Shown: positions 14,001-26,912, counted from the stretch's first letter. The stretch is DNA of 64,000 bases from Anarhynchus alexandrinus (GCA_008711295.1 VUYV01000036.1:909560-973559), one strand, 5' to 3'. Program-made: numbers and translations. Notes: generated by a model not told the origin, from the letters alone.

Positions 14001-14859
14001 CCCTAAGAGAAGACAGAAAAAGCGAAATGGGACACTTGGTGCTATTGTATTTCTCTTTTTCTCAGCATAACAAACCAATATAAATAAATAAGCAGCTGGG
14101 CTCCTTCCCTTCTCCTCCCTCCACAAAAAGTAAGCAGATTTTTTCCAACTAGCAGGAAGATGATGTTAAATAATTATGATGTCTGTAGTCCAGAAATGAG
14201 AAAAAAACACCAATTACCATAGCAAGACACTTCATATGCCATCTTTTGGGAAATCTTATGTTTCTTAATAGTGCTGCCTAGTTAGAACCTGACTGTCACT
14301 GAGCATCTATGCACACAAACCCAAATATTAAAAGCAATGCAGTGTCGGGGGGTCCAAATGTGAGAGGACCCTGAAAGCGAGGAAGCAAATGAGTTTCTGG
14401 TAAACTGAGCATGACAGAGCTTTGCCGATTTCAGGGCTGCTGTTTTCCATTTGTCCTTCCCCTTATTCTTCATACATATTCTCTTCACAGTGAGATGGTG
14501 ATTTGCTCCAGGTCTCTGATAATACCGTGCCATAGTCAAACGACCTGCTATGGCACAAAGGTGACTTTTAGTATCTCCTACGCCAGAAAACACCGAGTTA
14601 TTCACACTTCCAAAAACCGGGGTGGTCATGCCTTGGTCTCTGCAGTCCAGGGATAAAAGGGCCATATTCACACAGCTCCTGCCTGGGTGTCTAACCCAAC
14701 TTGCCCAACTCCCTCCATCAGCCATAGGGACACAGTATGGCAATGGCAAGAGAGTCTACATCAGTCATTCAGCGCTGGCTCTGTTGCAGATGGTCTGAAC
14801 ATGTCCCTCTGTGACTACCGTCTGTTTCATGTTTATTTCTCTACTAGTTAATAAAGCAA
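8021..14859. other. Unique non-coding DNA with a pyrimidine-rich tract
   Basis: No gene or interspersed repeat was recognised. About 8161-8251 is strongly pyrimidine-rich on the plus strand, and the overlapping long frames at 8026-8411 on both strands are by-products of that composition. The longest frame here (12240-12797, plus, 185 codons) has no recognisable domain, no repeated codon bias and no flanking splice context. The 10000-14800 part is AT-rich and otherwise featureless to my reading. Confidence 0.6.
14855..14859. repeat. Target-site duplication, left copy (AGCAA)
   Basis: The five bases immediately left of the minus-strand LTR are AGCAA, identical to the five bases immediately right of it at 15496-15500. 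A 5-bp duplication is a usual length for an avian retroviral-type integration. Confidence 0.85.
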
Positions 14860-15495
14860 TGTTATGGTTGGAGAAACCCACAACAATTTCTTGTCCTTTA
14901 GTCAATTATTCTACCACCTGATGACCCCTCTCCACCCGGGAAGGGGAATAGGGAAAAATCAAGGAAACCCGGGGGGTTGAAATATAAACAGATTTAATAG
15001 AATAAAACTAGATAATTGACATTAATAACACTAAAGAACCAGTATTGATCCCGATACCAATATAAAATATACAAGGATTATACTCAGCCAACTCTATCAG
15101 TTGGAAGCTGTGCGCTCCCGGCAGTGACAGCAAATGTCAGACTGCTGCTTCAGGAGGAAGGGAAGGCCTCAGGGGTCCGGCACTGGGGCAAAAAGTTCTC
15201 AGGATTGCAGCCATCAAGGGAGAGAGAGCACTTTGCAGCAAACTTTCTAAATAATATTGAATGTGATGTTCATGGTATGAAATAACCCTGTTGGCCAGCT
15301 TGGGTCAAGTGTTCAGATCTCGCTCCTCCTCCTCCTCGCACCTAGCAGCTCAAAAACACTGAGACCTTGAAACCCACACACCATAGCTGGCTATAAAGTA
15401 AATATTTTCCCAAATTCAGACACTAAAGTCTTCTAAAAGTGCAGTTTGCCAAGCATTAGAAGAGACATTATTCCCGTGTCTCTCAAACCAGGACA
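14860..15495 (-). mobile_element. Solo LTR of an avian endogenous retrovirus, minus strand
   Basis: This 636-bp block is the reverse complement of the LTR at 41446-42094, matching along its whole length with many substitutions and small indels. On the minus strand it begins TGTCCTGGTTTGAGAGA and ends CCATAACA, so it has the TG...CA termini with inverted ends expected of an LTR. A perfect 5-bp duplication (AGCAA) flanks it, and there is no internal gag, pol or env sequence. It is therefore a solo LTR left by recombination between the two LTRs of a provirus. The TATA box seen in the other copy is mutated here, so this copy looks older or less constrained. The exact family name is not assigned. 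Confidence 0.92.
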
Positions 15496-15500
15496 AGCAA
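15496..15500. repeat. Target-site duplication, right copy (AGCAA)
   Basis: Identical to 14855-14859. Together they mark the integration point of the minus-strand solo LTR. Confidence 0.85.
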
Positions 15501-18500
15501 GATACTTGAAAACAGAAAGTTGGGATTTCAGCTATCCACTGTTTTGCTTTTGCTCAGTTGTTTGGGGTCTCATTCCAGACAACGGAGATGCCATCTCCTG
15601 CCACCAGTAATCTAATTCACTGCTCTGATGCTTGTGATGAGGAAGCTGCAGGGGTTTACAAGGAGAATGGAGATGTCCCCATTTGTTTCGCTGTGGTGTG
15701 GATCCCAGGGTACCACAACCTGTGGTCCTAGCCCAGTGCCTTGGCATGACAGAAAGGATAACGCCCAGCTGGAGCATCTCCTTCTAACTGCAGGTAGGGC
15801 AGGATTTTGCCAATCCTGAGGTTCAGGGGGGCTCTTAAGCACACACAGGCTTGAGCAAAATTCACTGACATTTCCTTCCCGCTCCTCCTGCCCTCTCTGC
15901 GAGCCCGCCTCAGGCCAGTCCTGGATAGGGAGCTGCTTGCATTTGTCACACTGTGCCTCAGAAGGGCTGGAAGCAAGGCCAGCGGCACCTCTCCGCTGCT
16001 GCAGGCATGTAGTGGAGGTAAGTTAATTAATGTTTGTGAAGCCTTCACGTTATGGGATAATGAATGCCACAGGAAAAAAAAAAAAAAGTCTTAGGAAATT
16101 AGTATTTGAGAGCAGGGTTTGGCTAGCATGCAGTAAATAAGGCCTGGGGCCACACTTTCGACAGCGAGGAAAAATGGAATATGGGACAGCGTGCTCCCAA
16201 AGCGGGGCTCATGCCTCCCCAGCTCCAGATCGGGCAGCAGCCCCACAGAAAAAGCCAAGCAGGGGCTGGAGATGCCTGCACGTGGGCTGCAGTGCCACCC
16301 CAGCGGGGCTACCGCCTCTCCTTGGAGTGCTTTCAATGCGGCTCCGAGCTTTGTGTGCGCATGTGTGTGATGTTATCACCCAAGGAGAAGTAAAGCAAAG
16401 CGAGCTGAGCTGAAGCTCGCAGCATCCTACTCCCCACCACCTAGGGGACGGTGGCAGTTGATGCTGGAGGTCCACAGCAAGGTCCGGCACTGGGATTTTC
16501 TGTGTCCCCACTCACATCAGGGCTGTCACACAGCCTTAGGCACTGTTGGAAACTATTAAGAGAGAGGGTAATTTCAGCCCTCATCCTGTAACTAGTCTTT
16601 TGTTTGCTGAAGGGGTTGAGCGTAGAAATGTATTTCGGTGCAGCAATGTATTTCTGTGATGAAGAGAGCTTGCGGTGAGTTAATCATGCTACAGCGTACT
16701 TCGCACTATTGCCCAGCAGCGTTTGTCTACCGCAGCATCTCCTTAGACTTGGAGGTCCCCCTAGGAAATACTGTTTATATGAAGAGGTGCAGAACGGAAA
16801 AGTGTCGTGGCTGCAGAGAGCCAGACGTCCTGATTTACCTCTCACGGAAGTCTGGGTGTATAAATGGTCAAAGAAATGTAATACAGGTGCCTCCAAGCTT
16901 TACTCACAAGATTAATGTGAAACCCAAGTTTCAAATCAGCAAGGGGAGGAGGGGAGAAATAGTTCCATTTGAGCCGCGAAAGGACGCTGATTTGTTTCCA
17001 CGTGGAGCTAACAATGCAGGGCACCCCCAACGCCGGCGAGGAGCGGGGTTTTAATGGCACACAAATACCTTCTCGGGCAAATGCTCCGGCTGGATTTAAA
17101 TCCAATGAAGCCAGCTTTCACGAGGAGTGCTGAGAGAGCAATAACAAATGATTCTATTAGTATTAATGCAGTCGGCTTGTGCTATTTATAATGTAAATAT
17201 CATCTGAGTATAAAAATTGCCTCATTGGCAGAACAGAGGTAAAATTTCCATCTATCATGTTTTAAAATAGCCTAATCACACAATATATACTTGGTAACCA
17301 TAAATGAAAGGTTTTCTTAACATAAAGATGATTAATAATGGGCAGGTATGTTTTATGTATTTTCCTACTGATGGAAAACATAAATATTTTTGCCCAAACA
17401 TAAAAGCTCTGGTTTTATAGTGAAGTGTTTACATTAATCTACCAAATAATTTCTTTTTATTCCTGCAGGGATTAGGGCCCTTAAAAGCACATAAAGGAAA
17501 TGTAATTATATCTTATTTGGATGAAGAATGAAACATACTGCAAGAGCTATACATGTACTTATGTTATCATGCTGTAATGGCCTGCAACCCCAGGGGTTTG
17601 AACGGTACCGCTCCGAGGTGGGAGATCTCACCAGCAGCTCCAGACCTCAAACACCGGCACCATTTTATTCAGGGATGCTCAGCTGATTTTATTACACAGA
17701 TGGTGCTCTTCCAATGTAGTCAGTGGAGGAGCAGGCAGAAGGTGAAGGAAAGACCTTTTTTGGGTGCAACACCTTGGAAATATCTGGAACATTAAGTGTG
17801 AAATAATAAAAATATCTCCCGAAGGCTTCATGGGTGTGTGAATGTAGGATGGAGCAGCAGATGTAGCCCCTAAGGCAGAGGTGCCCCACTGCCTGTGCCT
17901 GTCCCCAGCACGTGCGTGGCACAGGTGCCCCCCCAGCCGCCATTCCACCCCTCCCCACTCCCCACAGCAGCTACGTCTCCTCTGCCAGAAAGACCCTGAT
18001 GCCACTAAGCTGCTCAGAGCCTTATCTCCCATCTCAGCCACAGAAGGATTTTCAAACCAGGCATTTCCCCACCTGCCTTGTCTGCAAGGTCCTGCTGACC
18101 CAACAGTTTTTCTCAGAGTCTCTCTGCTGATCCAAACGGAAGACGCAGGTGCTCACCTGACACGCAGAACTATGGTTTTAAAACCCTGGCTTGCCCAGTT
18201 CAATCTGAAACACTCGTCCTTGAAAAGCACCCAGTCCCCCTGCTCACTGGCTAGGGTGGACCTCCCCTCCTCAGCACGTACTGCCATGCATTAGGGACCA
18301 CTGAAGCAAAAAAGCTCCTGACGGGAAGCTAGTGCCATGCCCCGTGCAATGTGCTCCTTGCATCATGATCCAGACTATCCTATGAAAAATAAATTCTAGC
18401 ACATAAGTCATTGCACGCGAGGCAGCTTAGGTGCACACTTACCTTATCTCATCCCTCCCATATATTGTTTAAAGGCTGCTTTGAAAGATGTGTTTTCTGC

Positions 18501-19467
18501 ATTTAGCTGGAAGTTATTCCAGAATTTATGTCACGTGTGGTTAGAATCTTTTATTTCCCAGTGTAAGTTTATTCATGGCCAGTTTACGTCACTTGTTCTT
18601 GTGCCCATGGTGTCTATAGTTTGAATAGCTCCATCCTTTCTGCTTATCCCCTCCACCCCTGCAGTGTGTGAATGCAGTAAACACAGTCCCTCTCTGCCTT
18701 ACTTTTGCTACGTGTAACACGCCAAGCTGCTCCAACGGCATGCAACAAGAAGCTCATGAGAGGAAAGAGAGCCTCATAACCCTTTTCTGTCCCTGCTCCA
18801 GTTTAATTTTGTCTTTCATGAATGTGGAAGACCAGGACTGTGCACAGCACGCCAAACAAAACCTATTTACTTGCTTGTTGGTGTTTCCTACTTGTTGCTT
18901 TGAACAATTTTCTGGCTGGCTGGCTGCTTCCAAGGTGCTCTCAGGGACCATACACCCACAAGGAGTCCAGGCATGCATATTCCCGAGGGGCACGATGCAA
19001 AACGGTGTGTGCCACAACTCCGGCACCTCTCTGTAGGCTTCATCCAATGGTTTCAGACCTGGAGAATGTACCTGGCAGAAGTGGCCCACTGGATAGTTTG
19101 TAAGTTCAGCTGAAGGCATCATTTACATTTCCAGGTGCATGTTTCAGACTAGAAAAATTGCCCCAAAGTAGGCAGCAGGTGACAAAGCATGGATGGGATT
19201 TTGACATAGTAAATAGGGAAAAAAAATCAGCTAAGTCAGAGACTCTTTTTCTCCCATTTTAACTAATTATTCTCATAAGAGAGGGAAAAAGTTTGGCAGA
19301 GACCATGATTATCACCCGAACCCGGAGGACTCACACAAATCACTAGCAATTGTTTAAAATCCAAATAATGGTCAAGAACAGTGAATTATTGTTCCCAAAC
19401 TCAACAGAATAAAACGGCCCTTAACACTGCTGTGCTGCTCTGGCAGCTGGATGTGAGCAGCAGTACC
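15501..19467. other. Unique non-coding DNA; AT-rich enhancer-like stretch at about 17080-17540
   Basis: No gene was recognised. The sequence from about 17080 to 17540 is AT-rich and repeat-free, with many TAAT-type words (AGTATTAATGCAG, GATGATTAATAATGG, TTACATTAATC) and a strong splice-acceptor-like run (TTTCTTTTTATTCCTGCAG) ending near 17469. It resembles a vertebrate conserved non-coding element. A 13-bp poly(A) run lies at about 16075-16087. The GC-rich 16170-16510 and 17880-18300 portions carry overlapping frames without family resemblance. Confidence 0.5.
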
Positions 19468-19543
19468 ATCACAGAATCACACAGAATCACACAATGGTCA
19501 GGGTTGGAAGGGACCTCTGGAGATCATCTAGTCCAACCTACTC
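19468..19543 (-). mobile_element. CR1 LINE, short 3'-end fragment (minus strand)
   Basis: It reads ATCACAGAATCACAC...ATGGTCAGGGTTGGAAGGGACCTCTGGAGATCATCTAGTCCAACC, the reverse complement of a CR1 3' terminus of the 'CACAGAATCACAGAATGGTCAGGG' subtype. Only about 75 bp remain. The 8-bp terminal repeat is expanded and altered to ACACAGAATC units. The fragment at 40979 belongs to the same subtype. Confidence 0.85.
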
Positions 19544-22500
19544 TACAGTGATGCCTGTGAGTGCTTGCTCGTAAGAAGTGCCGTGACTTGTAATTCTGCC
19601 CTCTGCACCACCATTCAAAGGACTCAGCACAACTCAGGGGGACACTCAAGGCAGGATGGTAATGATGCAAGTAAAAATAGCATCGAGCAATGCCTACACT
19701 CCATTTCGAGCACTCCCTCATTCCCCTGCTCGGTTCTCAGCAGAGACAGGTGGCCATAATGAAAAACACCGACTACCAGGCACCATACCTGCATATTAAA
19801 AATGTAGCACCTCACATTCCCCTCACAGCAACAGGGCTGTGCTGAGCCCCCAAGCCCAACACTGCCCTCCAGCCAGAACAAGGATGCACCTGGTGATGCT
19901 GTCACATCCCTGAAGATAGGACAGGACCCTGGAGGCACCTGAGCCTCCCTCTGCTGCATCAGCCCTCGTGCTGCTGTAGGAGGACAAAGGGACCCTTTCA
20001 GGGACAGAAGTGGAGTTTGGCAGGGATCAATTCCCAACCCAAAGATTTTAAAAATCTACTTTATCATGTGGCTCACCATTATGGAAACAAAAAGGAGTTC
20101 CAGATTAGTTTTTTTCATGCAACTGCATCATCCAACACTTCAAATTTTCTATAAGCAGAAGGATGGCCGAGTTTATTCTTCTTTGCTAAGTTTACATTAT
20201 ATTTATTGTATTAAAAAAGTACTTAATGAAGAGCTTCATATATAATGTCCATATGCAAAGGGATCCTCTTAACCAAGTCTGAAAAAGTTGGTGACAGAAA
20301 GCAAGAAAAGGACATTATATTGATTTAAATGGACAGAACTGTGACTGCCAGCACTTTCCAAGAGTATGAAGATGCACAGGCAAAGCCTTACTCTTCAAAA
20401 TCTCTCTGCGATCCAGAAACAGACTTTTCCCTCTAATCTATTGGGTAGCCCAGAAAATATTAACTATTTTGTTGATGTGACTTGTGGAGACACTGGAAAG
20501 ACCACCCTCCCATGCCCAGGGATTCCTCAGCACTTTATATGTGCCTGTGCCTGTAACACCTACTGTAGGGATGGGGGGCAGGAAAAAGAAGGTTCTGGAA
20601 GCTCAGATAAACTTGTTCATGGATAGGCTTTAGTTGTCAGTATAGTCTAACAGAATAAACTTTACAAATGAGGGAGGGAAAGGGGTGCAAAGGCAGCCTG
20701 AGACCCCTATTCCCCGCATCGGCAAATAAACTTGTTCCATACAAGGACTTGCACGAACACTACCTAAATTCCAGTAGATACGGCTTAATTATAAATAGTT
20801 TGCTCCTCAGACACTCATGCATATACCTCTACCACCTGCTTTTGGGAGACATTGACATCTGTAGCATCGTCTCTGCTAATAACTCTTATCAGCAGCTCAG
20901 GTGTGTTCCCAGCTGAGGCTGGAGCAGCTCCTGGACACCCACCACCTTGGCAGATGGTGAATTCGCATGCTATTTCACCTGCCAGGCCTGGCCCAGAGGC
21001 ATTTCAGAGCACACTGGCTGCTTTGAGCCTCTGCAAAACCCCACTGCAGAAGTAACCAGTGTCCCAGAGGAGACCACCCTTCCCTCGGTTCCCTCCGCTG
21101 ACTAAAAAGGACCTGGGCTTTTTGGCAAACACTTGAAACAGGAGGTGATTCCAGCACTGGGCTACCCCAAACTATCTCCCTGGCTGAATATTGCATGCAG
21201 GGACATGGTTTCCAGTGTTGTCTCCAGTGATTATTTAAGGGGAAAATGAAATACACATGTCCTTAATGCCTCTGCTGCTTGTCTAAGGTATCATACCCTG
21301 TGTCCTCCTTAGCTAGATGAGCATCAGCCACTAGATTTGCTAGTCTTCATGTAAGAAGCAAAGAAGCTCATGTTTACGACGCAAACAAAATTGTGCATGC
21401 TGTTACCGTGCTTTCCAAAGGTGCTCCTAGATGTACCATGATTAACTCTGCTTCTCTGTATCTTGAAAATTTATGCAAATTTTGAATTTATCCAAAAGAA
21501 AGAGAAAAACTCTGGGTTCTGTTCTGAGGCTGCAGTATTATTAGAACTAAAGTGGAAAAAAAACCCAACTTTGTTTCATTGGGTCAGGAAGGACAGCAAG
21601 GTTTGGCTACAAGTCTTCCAGGCAAAAGAAGGCCAACATTCCTCTAAAATTCTCTGATTTTTCTTTTGCTTCTCTCACTAGAAAAGAAAAGAAAAAGAAA
21701 ACACGGGAATTCAAAAAGCGCATCTAAAATCACAGTGAAATGAGATACAGAATTGCCTCATATTACAGGGCTGATCACTGGAAAACAGCTGAAATAACAG
21801 TATTTGGAGTAAAAAATGGTATCGAAACAGGCACTACGGAGTAAACTTTCCCCTTTTTCTAACTGCCTCAGAAATAAGATACTTTACAAGATGGGTGTTG
21901 TCTTTCAAGCCAAACCACGCTCCAGCATTGCCATTTCTTTGTGACTTAGCAGTAAGAAACTGTCACAGGAGCAAATCACCCAGAGAAGCAATCTGACTGT
22001 TTTCCAGCAGAGATAAGACATGCTAATAGAGCAGAGCTCTCAGTGAAATGCTGAGAGCAGGTTGTATCCCCTGCTTTTATGAAAGATACCTTTCAATTGC
22101 GCAGCTTACTTTCATGCTGCTTTATCTGTGGCAGTCAACTAAAAATCATGCAAAATGGATTAGAAGAATAGGGCGGCATAGACCCAGCCTGGGAAGTAAC
22201 TTTTCCAGTTATTTGGCAAGGAACAGAAGATAGACAAAATTGTAAATGACAACTGGATTTAAGATTTCAAAATGAAGAATGCGCTTGGAAAATGGAGAAG
22301 ACTTTGAGGGAATCATCTCCCAGGGGAGGGAGCAAAGAAAAACCCGGCAAGACCGCAGGTCTGAGATGGTTACCTGAAGATGAAGGAGAGTACTTGAGAA
22401 TACAAATATCTAAAAGACTCTCACAAAGAGAAAGGGAATTACCCATTCTCATGTCTACTGTGAGAAGGATGAAGAGCACGAGCCTTAGCCAGAGGGCACT

Positions 22501-22544
22501 GGGAAAGCTTAGCTAAAATGCTGGGAGGAGCTTTCCAGACATGA
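19544..22544. other. Unique non-coding DNA, no supported gene
   Basis: No repeat or coding similarity was recognised. The frames here are short (the longest is 137 codons, minus strand, at 19624-20037, overlapping the CR1 flank) and lack motifs. Confidence 0.6.
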
Positions 22545-22680
22545 GGGTAATGAAGCCCTGGTGTGGGTTGCCCAGAGAGCATGAGGGTGTCTCCAGCACT
22601 GGAAAGCTTTTAGGTTACTTAGACCTCTTTTGGGGATGGTTTAGTTATAGCTTAGCCTCTCTGGAGCTGGAGGGTGGATT
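22545..22680 (+). mobile_element. Ancient CR1-related 3' remnant
   Basis: The segment contains GAAGCCCTGGTGTGGGTTGCCCAGAGAG, then a GTCTCCAGCACTGGAAAGCTTTTAGG-like stretch and GGATGGTTTAGTTATAGCTTAG. This order matches the 3' coding end and 3' UTR of older CR1 subfamilies on the plus strand. Divergence is high. It sits directly upstream of a much better preserved CR1 in the same orientation. The assignment is by eye and moderately secure. Confidence 0.5.
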
Positions 22681-22723
22681 AAAAGGGCTCCTGAGAGCGT
22701 ATTTCTGTAGCTGTACATTCATA

Positions 22724-23140
22724 ATATGAGGAGAGGCTGAAAGAGTTGGTGCTGTTCAGCCTGGAGAAGAGTAGGCTCCAGAGAGATCTTATTGCGGCCT
22801 TCCAGTACCTAAAGGGGGCCTACAGGAGAGCTGGGGAAGGACTTTTTACTAGGGCATGTAGCAATAGGATGAGGGGGAATGGCTTTAAACTGGAAGAGGG
22901 CAAGTTTAGATTAAACATTAGGAAGAAGTTTTTCACTTTGAGGGTGGTAAGGCACTGGAACAGGTTGCCCAGAGAGGTTGTTGAGGCCCCATCCCTGGAG
23001 GTGTTCAAGGCCGGGCTGGACGTGGCCTTGGGCAGCCTGGTCTAGTGGGAGGTGTCCCTGCCTATGGCAGGGGGGTTGGAACTCGATGATCTTCAAGGTC
23101 CTTTCCAACCTAAACCATTCTATGATTCTATGATTCTATA
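22724..23140 (+). mobile_element. CR1 LINE, 5'-truncated, well preserved 3' end (plus strand)
   Basis: About 417 bp corresponding to the last part of CR1 ORF2 and its short 3' UTR. It starts within GAGGAGAGGCTGAAAGAGTT and ends with TCCAACCTAAACC followed by three ATTCTATG-type units at 23117-23140, the diagnostic CR1 terminus. By eye it differs at only about 11 of 280 compared positions from the copy at the right end of the window (63720-64000), so these two are of one young subfamily. CR1 copies are normally 5'-truncated and carry no poly(A) tail, as seen here. Confidence 0.95.
22746..23045 (+). pseudogene. CR1 ORF2 C-terminal fragment (reverse transcriptase protein tail)
   Basis: A 99-codon frame inside the CR1 copy. 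It matches the extreme C-terminus of the CR1 ORF2 product, beyond the reverse-transcriptase catalytic core, with the characteristic words [54 protein letters not shown] and a final [13 protein letters not shown]. The endonuclease and the catalytic YxDD region are absent, so it encodes nothing functional. The ATG at 22746 is incidental, since the homologous frame extends upstream of it. Confidence 0.85.
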
Positions 23141-26100
23141 ATCTGCCCCAGCTACAATAAAATCTTAGTATGTCACCAGAAATAAAAAGACACAAAATTT
23201 AATTAGTTTTAGCCATCGAGGAGCTGGTACCTGGTCATTTAGAATTCCTCAGTAGGCAGGTGTGAGAGACAGGACCAAGCCAAAATTTGTCAGATTTCCA
23301 TGGCAGAAGACTCTCAGCAACCTGCAGCAGCCTGCATGGTCCTGGGAATCAGCCTGCCAGGTACTGCTGGGGACACAGCTGTATCCTGCCCCCACTGGGA
23401 GTTTAAATCTGTCATTTAACCTCTGTGCTTTTCAGATGTAAGGTGGTCAAATTTAAACTGCGAATAATATTGAAACCTAATTCTTAATCACAGCTGCCCT
23501 GATGCACCCTGTGTGGAGCATGAGGAGTCTTTCCTGCACCGATGTTGGGGGACTGAGCTCACAGTTCTCGCTCCCATCCAGCCATTTCCTTCTGAAAATA
23601 AGAGTTTAGGATTTAAATAATTTTCACTATTTTGTGTCTTGTAATAAATCGCTGGGTTTTCTTAGCGAACTGAATATATCAGCCACAGTTAAATAAATTT
23701 CAGCATTTTCTAAAGATGTTCAAATTGGTTGTTCTGTATCTGGTTTGAAGTAATTAGTCATCCACACTGTGCTATTAGCAGTGAATTCTTATCTTGATAT
23801 GGAAAATCATTCCTACTCCAAAGTAACAAGTTGGCTTAATTTATAACTTGAAGCAAACACCTCTTTTTTTTTTAGGAAAAAAAATGTATCTGTACCAATT
23901 TTGTACAGAAACTCATTTGTGTCTTGAAAAAAAGGCATTAGGGAGACTGACTTTTATGCAGTGTTGTCCATTTTGAAATACAATCAGAAGCTGGCATTCA
24001 CTTTTGGGGCTTACCAGAACACACGGTTTTAACCCTTTTTCCCATAAGGCTATTTCAGTCACTGACCAGAAGAGAAGGAGATGGCCTGGCTACCTGAACT
24101 CCTTCTCCCGAGTAACCTTCTTCTCCCCTATAACTTTGAACTCATTGACCAATTATTCAAGCTACTTTGAGAGGGAAAACAGAAGTGTTGGGTTTATTTA
24201 AATTTCATGAAAACTGCGTGGTTAAAGGCAAGGGAGCAGCAATGCCCCTGCTGAAGGGAGAGAGACCCCACTTCACTCTTTATCCTCCACATCAGAGACT
24301 TGGAGGGGGAAAGATTTGAGCACACGTGTCCAACACAGAGGAACTGGGAAGGAGATTACGTTAGTTCTGCTGCAGTGAAATTGTATAGAGATGCTGCGAA
24401 GTCCACTTTTCCTCCTTCCCTTGTCTTCTATAACCATGGCTAATGCAGAGCTGTTATGTTCAACCTCGCACGTAGTTTTAATATGAAGAAGTGGTTTCTG
24501 CAACAGGGAGGAGAGGAACCTGGAAGTGTATTTCAAAAAGTTAAAACCAATGGTGATAGTGACCAGCATTAGCAAATGCAACCTGCTACAGTAATTATAG
24601 AGGAAGTGCTTGAAATGCCTACTTTGGCTTTAAGTCCCTTATTATCCCTTATTATCTTATAAACTGGAAGTTAGAAAACTGTTTAGAAACAAGGCAATGC
24701 TACATGAAGCAGAGACACAAGTGTCCCATGATGCATAATGGCTCCATGTGCACCTCTCATCTAACAAATATTCTTGTGGCCGCACTGGTGAAGGCAACGT
24801 CACCACACAGGTGAGCAGAAAGCCCTTTCTGTGAGATTGAAAGCTGTAAATCTGTACATTAATGAACATTTTATTCAGAAATTCATACAAGCTGGGAAGA
24901 CTTTCCCAACTTTCCTGTCTTGCAGAAACTGTTCTGGGCATTGCCAGTCCATTGTATCGTACCACTGCAGGTTTGCTCTGTTTTAATAACCGATTTGAAT
25001 GCTAACGGAGACCCAAGGGCTGCTTCTTCTACCACTGGAGAAAAGCAGTCTCACTAAATTTTAGCAATCAGATTTTGAAATGAGTTTTACTAAATAAGAA
25101 ACAGAGCAACTATCTGATTATTTTTTTTTTTACTGTTGAATTACCTCTCAATGACAGGGAAGTGAAGCATAGAAATATAAAGATTAGTAAAATCAAGCTG
25201 CAAATACGAATCTGATAAATAGTCTGATGAAGGCTAGGAGAGAAGTGAAGTGAAATCACAAATGTTATTTGAGAAAGTATATAAAAAGTAGACAGCAATG
25301 TGTAGCTTTGGTCATTAGATTATAAATAAGAAATAATAAGTTATTGAAATGAAGCTATTATCAGAATTCAAATGAACTAGACTCGGGGACGTATAATGCT
25401 TTTTTCCCAGTAGATACTTAAGAAGAACATCACTGAACAAGTCAAAACTGTGACCTGTCTGCAAGCAAAGTAATATTTACCACACATGAGGACTTAAAAA
25501 ACAGAATATCAGTGAAAACCTCTGGAAACAGTTAAAAATAAATTAACTAATCCATAGGCTTCTGTCCAAGTATGAATCTTGCATTGTTAAACCAGCTCTG
25601 GGTCAGTATACAGCTGGTAAAAATCAGTGATTCCCACCATGCCAGGCTTTTAGGGAAAACCTCTGTCGGTTTTTAATGGGGACCTTTGGCTGATTGCAAG
25701 GAGTACACGCTAGCACAGTCTGGTCCATCACGTATAATACTAAAGCACTGGAAAGGGAAGACTAACAACCCTTGAGAAGAGGGTGGAGGGGAGCAGGCTG
25801 TGAGGGAGCAGGGGTGGTGGCAGGGACACGATTTCGGAATGGCCGGAGGTCTGTTTAAGCATCAGAAGTCATACCAGATGGCTGTTCCTGCCTGCTGAGA
25901 AACACTGAACCTCCCTAATGGACGCATGTATAGCTTTTCCCCAGGGGGACCCATAAGAAGCTGTGCTCTGTAGTGCTGACTGGCCAAGCTGGCAAAAGGG
26001 GAAGGGTTGAAGTTTGCTATCGGCACAAACAGTTCAGTCTCTTTCCAAAGCTGAATGGGGTAAGAGACAGCAATGTTTTTAAATTAAGAAGGGAGTTGCA

Positions 26101-26417
26101 ATTCAAGTAAAACAGTGAATAAATCTTGCCCAAATCTTTACCAAATCCAGCTTAAAAACAAATTCAAGCATTCCTGGGGCACAACATATGGAAATCTGTC
26201 CTTGTTCTCCACTTCCCACGCATGCTGGCTTCTCATTTCTGTGTAACATGAAAAATATGGTACAACTTCATTTCACAAGAGAATGATTTTTTTCCTTAGG
26301 ATAAACCTAGAGACTTGGTAGGGTAAAAGCCGAACAATAATCCTTCAAAACTTCATAGACTTTGTGGCTACTTCATCACCCTCTGAAGAAGTGGCTGACC
26401 TCCAATATCATAATTGC
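23141..26417. other. Unique non-coding DNA, AT-rich
   Basis: No gene was recognised. About 23590-23830 is AT-rich with TTTAAATAATT, GTTAAATAAATTTC and GAAGTAATTAGTC words and may be a conserved non-coding element. A two-copy 11-bp tandem (CCCTTATTATC) lies at about 24637-24656. Confidence 0.55.
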
Positions 26418-26912
26418 ATCATAGAATCATAAAAAGGTTTAGGTTGGAAGGGACCTTAAAGATCACTTAGTTCCAACCCCCCTGCAACCTGGACACCTCC
26501 CACTAGACCAGATTACTCAAAGCCCCATCCAACCTGGCCTTAAACACCTCCAGGGATGGAGCTTCCACAACTCCTCTGGGTAACCTGTTCCAGTGCCTTA
26601 CCACCTTCAGAGTGAAAAAGTTCTTCCTAATATCTATTCCAAATTACCCTCTTCCAGTTTGCAGCCATTCCCCCTCATCCTATCACTATATGCCCTTGTG
26701 AAAAGTCCTTCCCCAGCTCTCCTGTAGGCCCCCTTTAAGTACTGGAAGGCTGCTGTAAGGTCTCCTTAGAGCCTTCTCTTCTCCAGTCTGAACAACCCTA
26801 ACTCTATCAGCCTGTCCTCATAGGAGAGGTGCTCCAGCCCTCTGATCATCTTTGTGGCCCTTCTCTGGACCTGCTCGAACAGGTCTACGTCTTTCTTATG
26901 TTGAGGGCTTCA
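26418..26912 (-). mobile_element. CR1 LINE, 5'-truncated (minus strand)
   Basis: About 495 bp. It opens with ATCATAGAATCATAAAAAGGTTTAGGTTGGAAGGGACC, the reverse complement of the CR1 3' end. It then covers the C-terminal coding part, with recognisable words CCAACCTGGCCTTAAACACCTCCAGGGATGG, TCTCCTGTAGGCCCCCTTTAAG and CAGCCTGTCCTCATAGGAG. It ends near TTATGTTGAGGGCTTCA, where similarity to CR1 stops. The coding part is disrupted by substitutions and stops. One terminal ATTCTATG unit is mutated. Confidence 0.93.

Noticed and set aside
14282..14749. 155-codon minus-strand frame
   Set aside because: No family resemblance, and a plus-strand frame overlaps it; nothing else supports coding.
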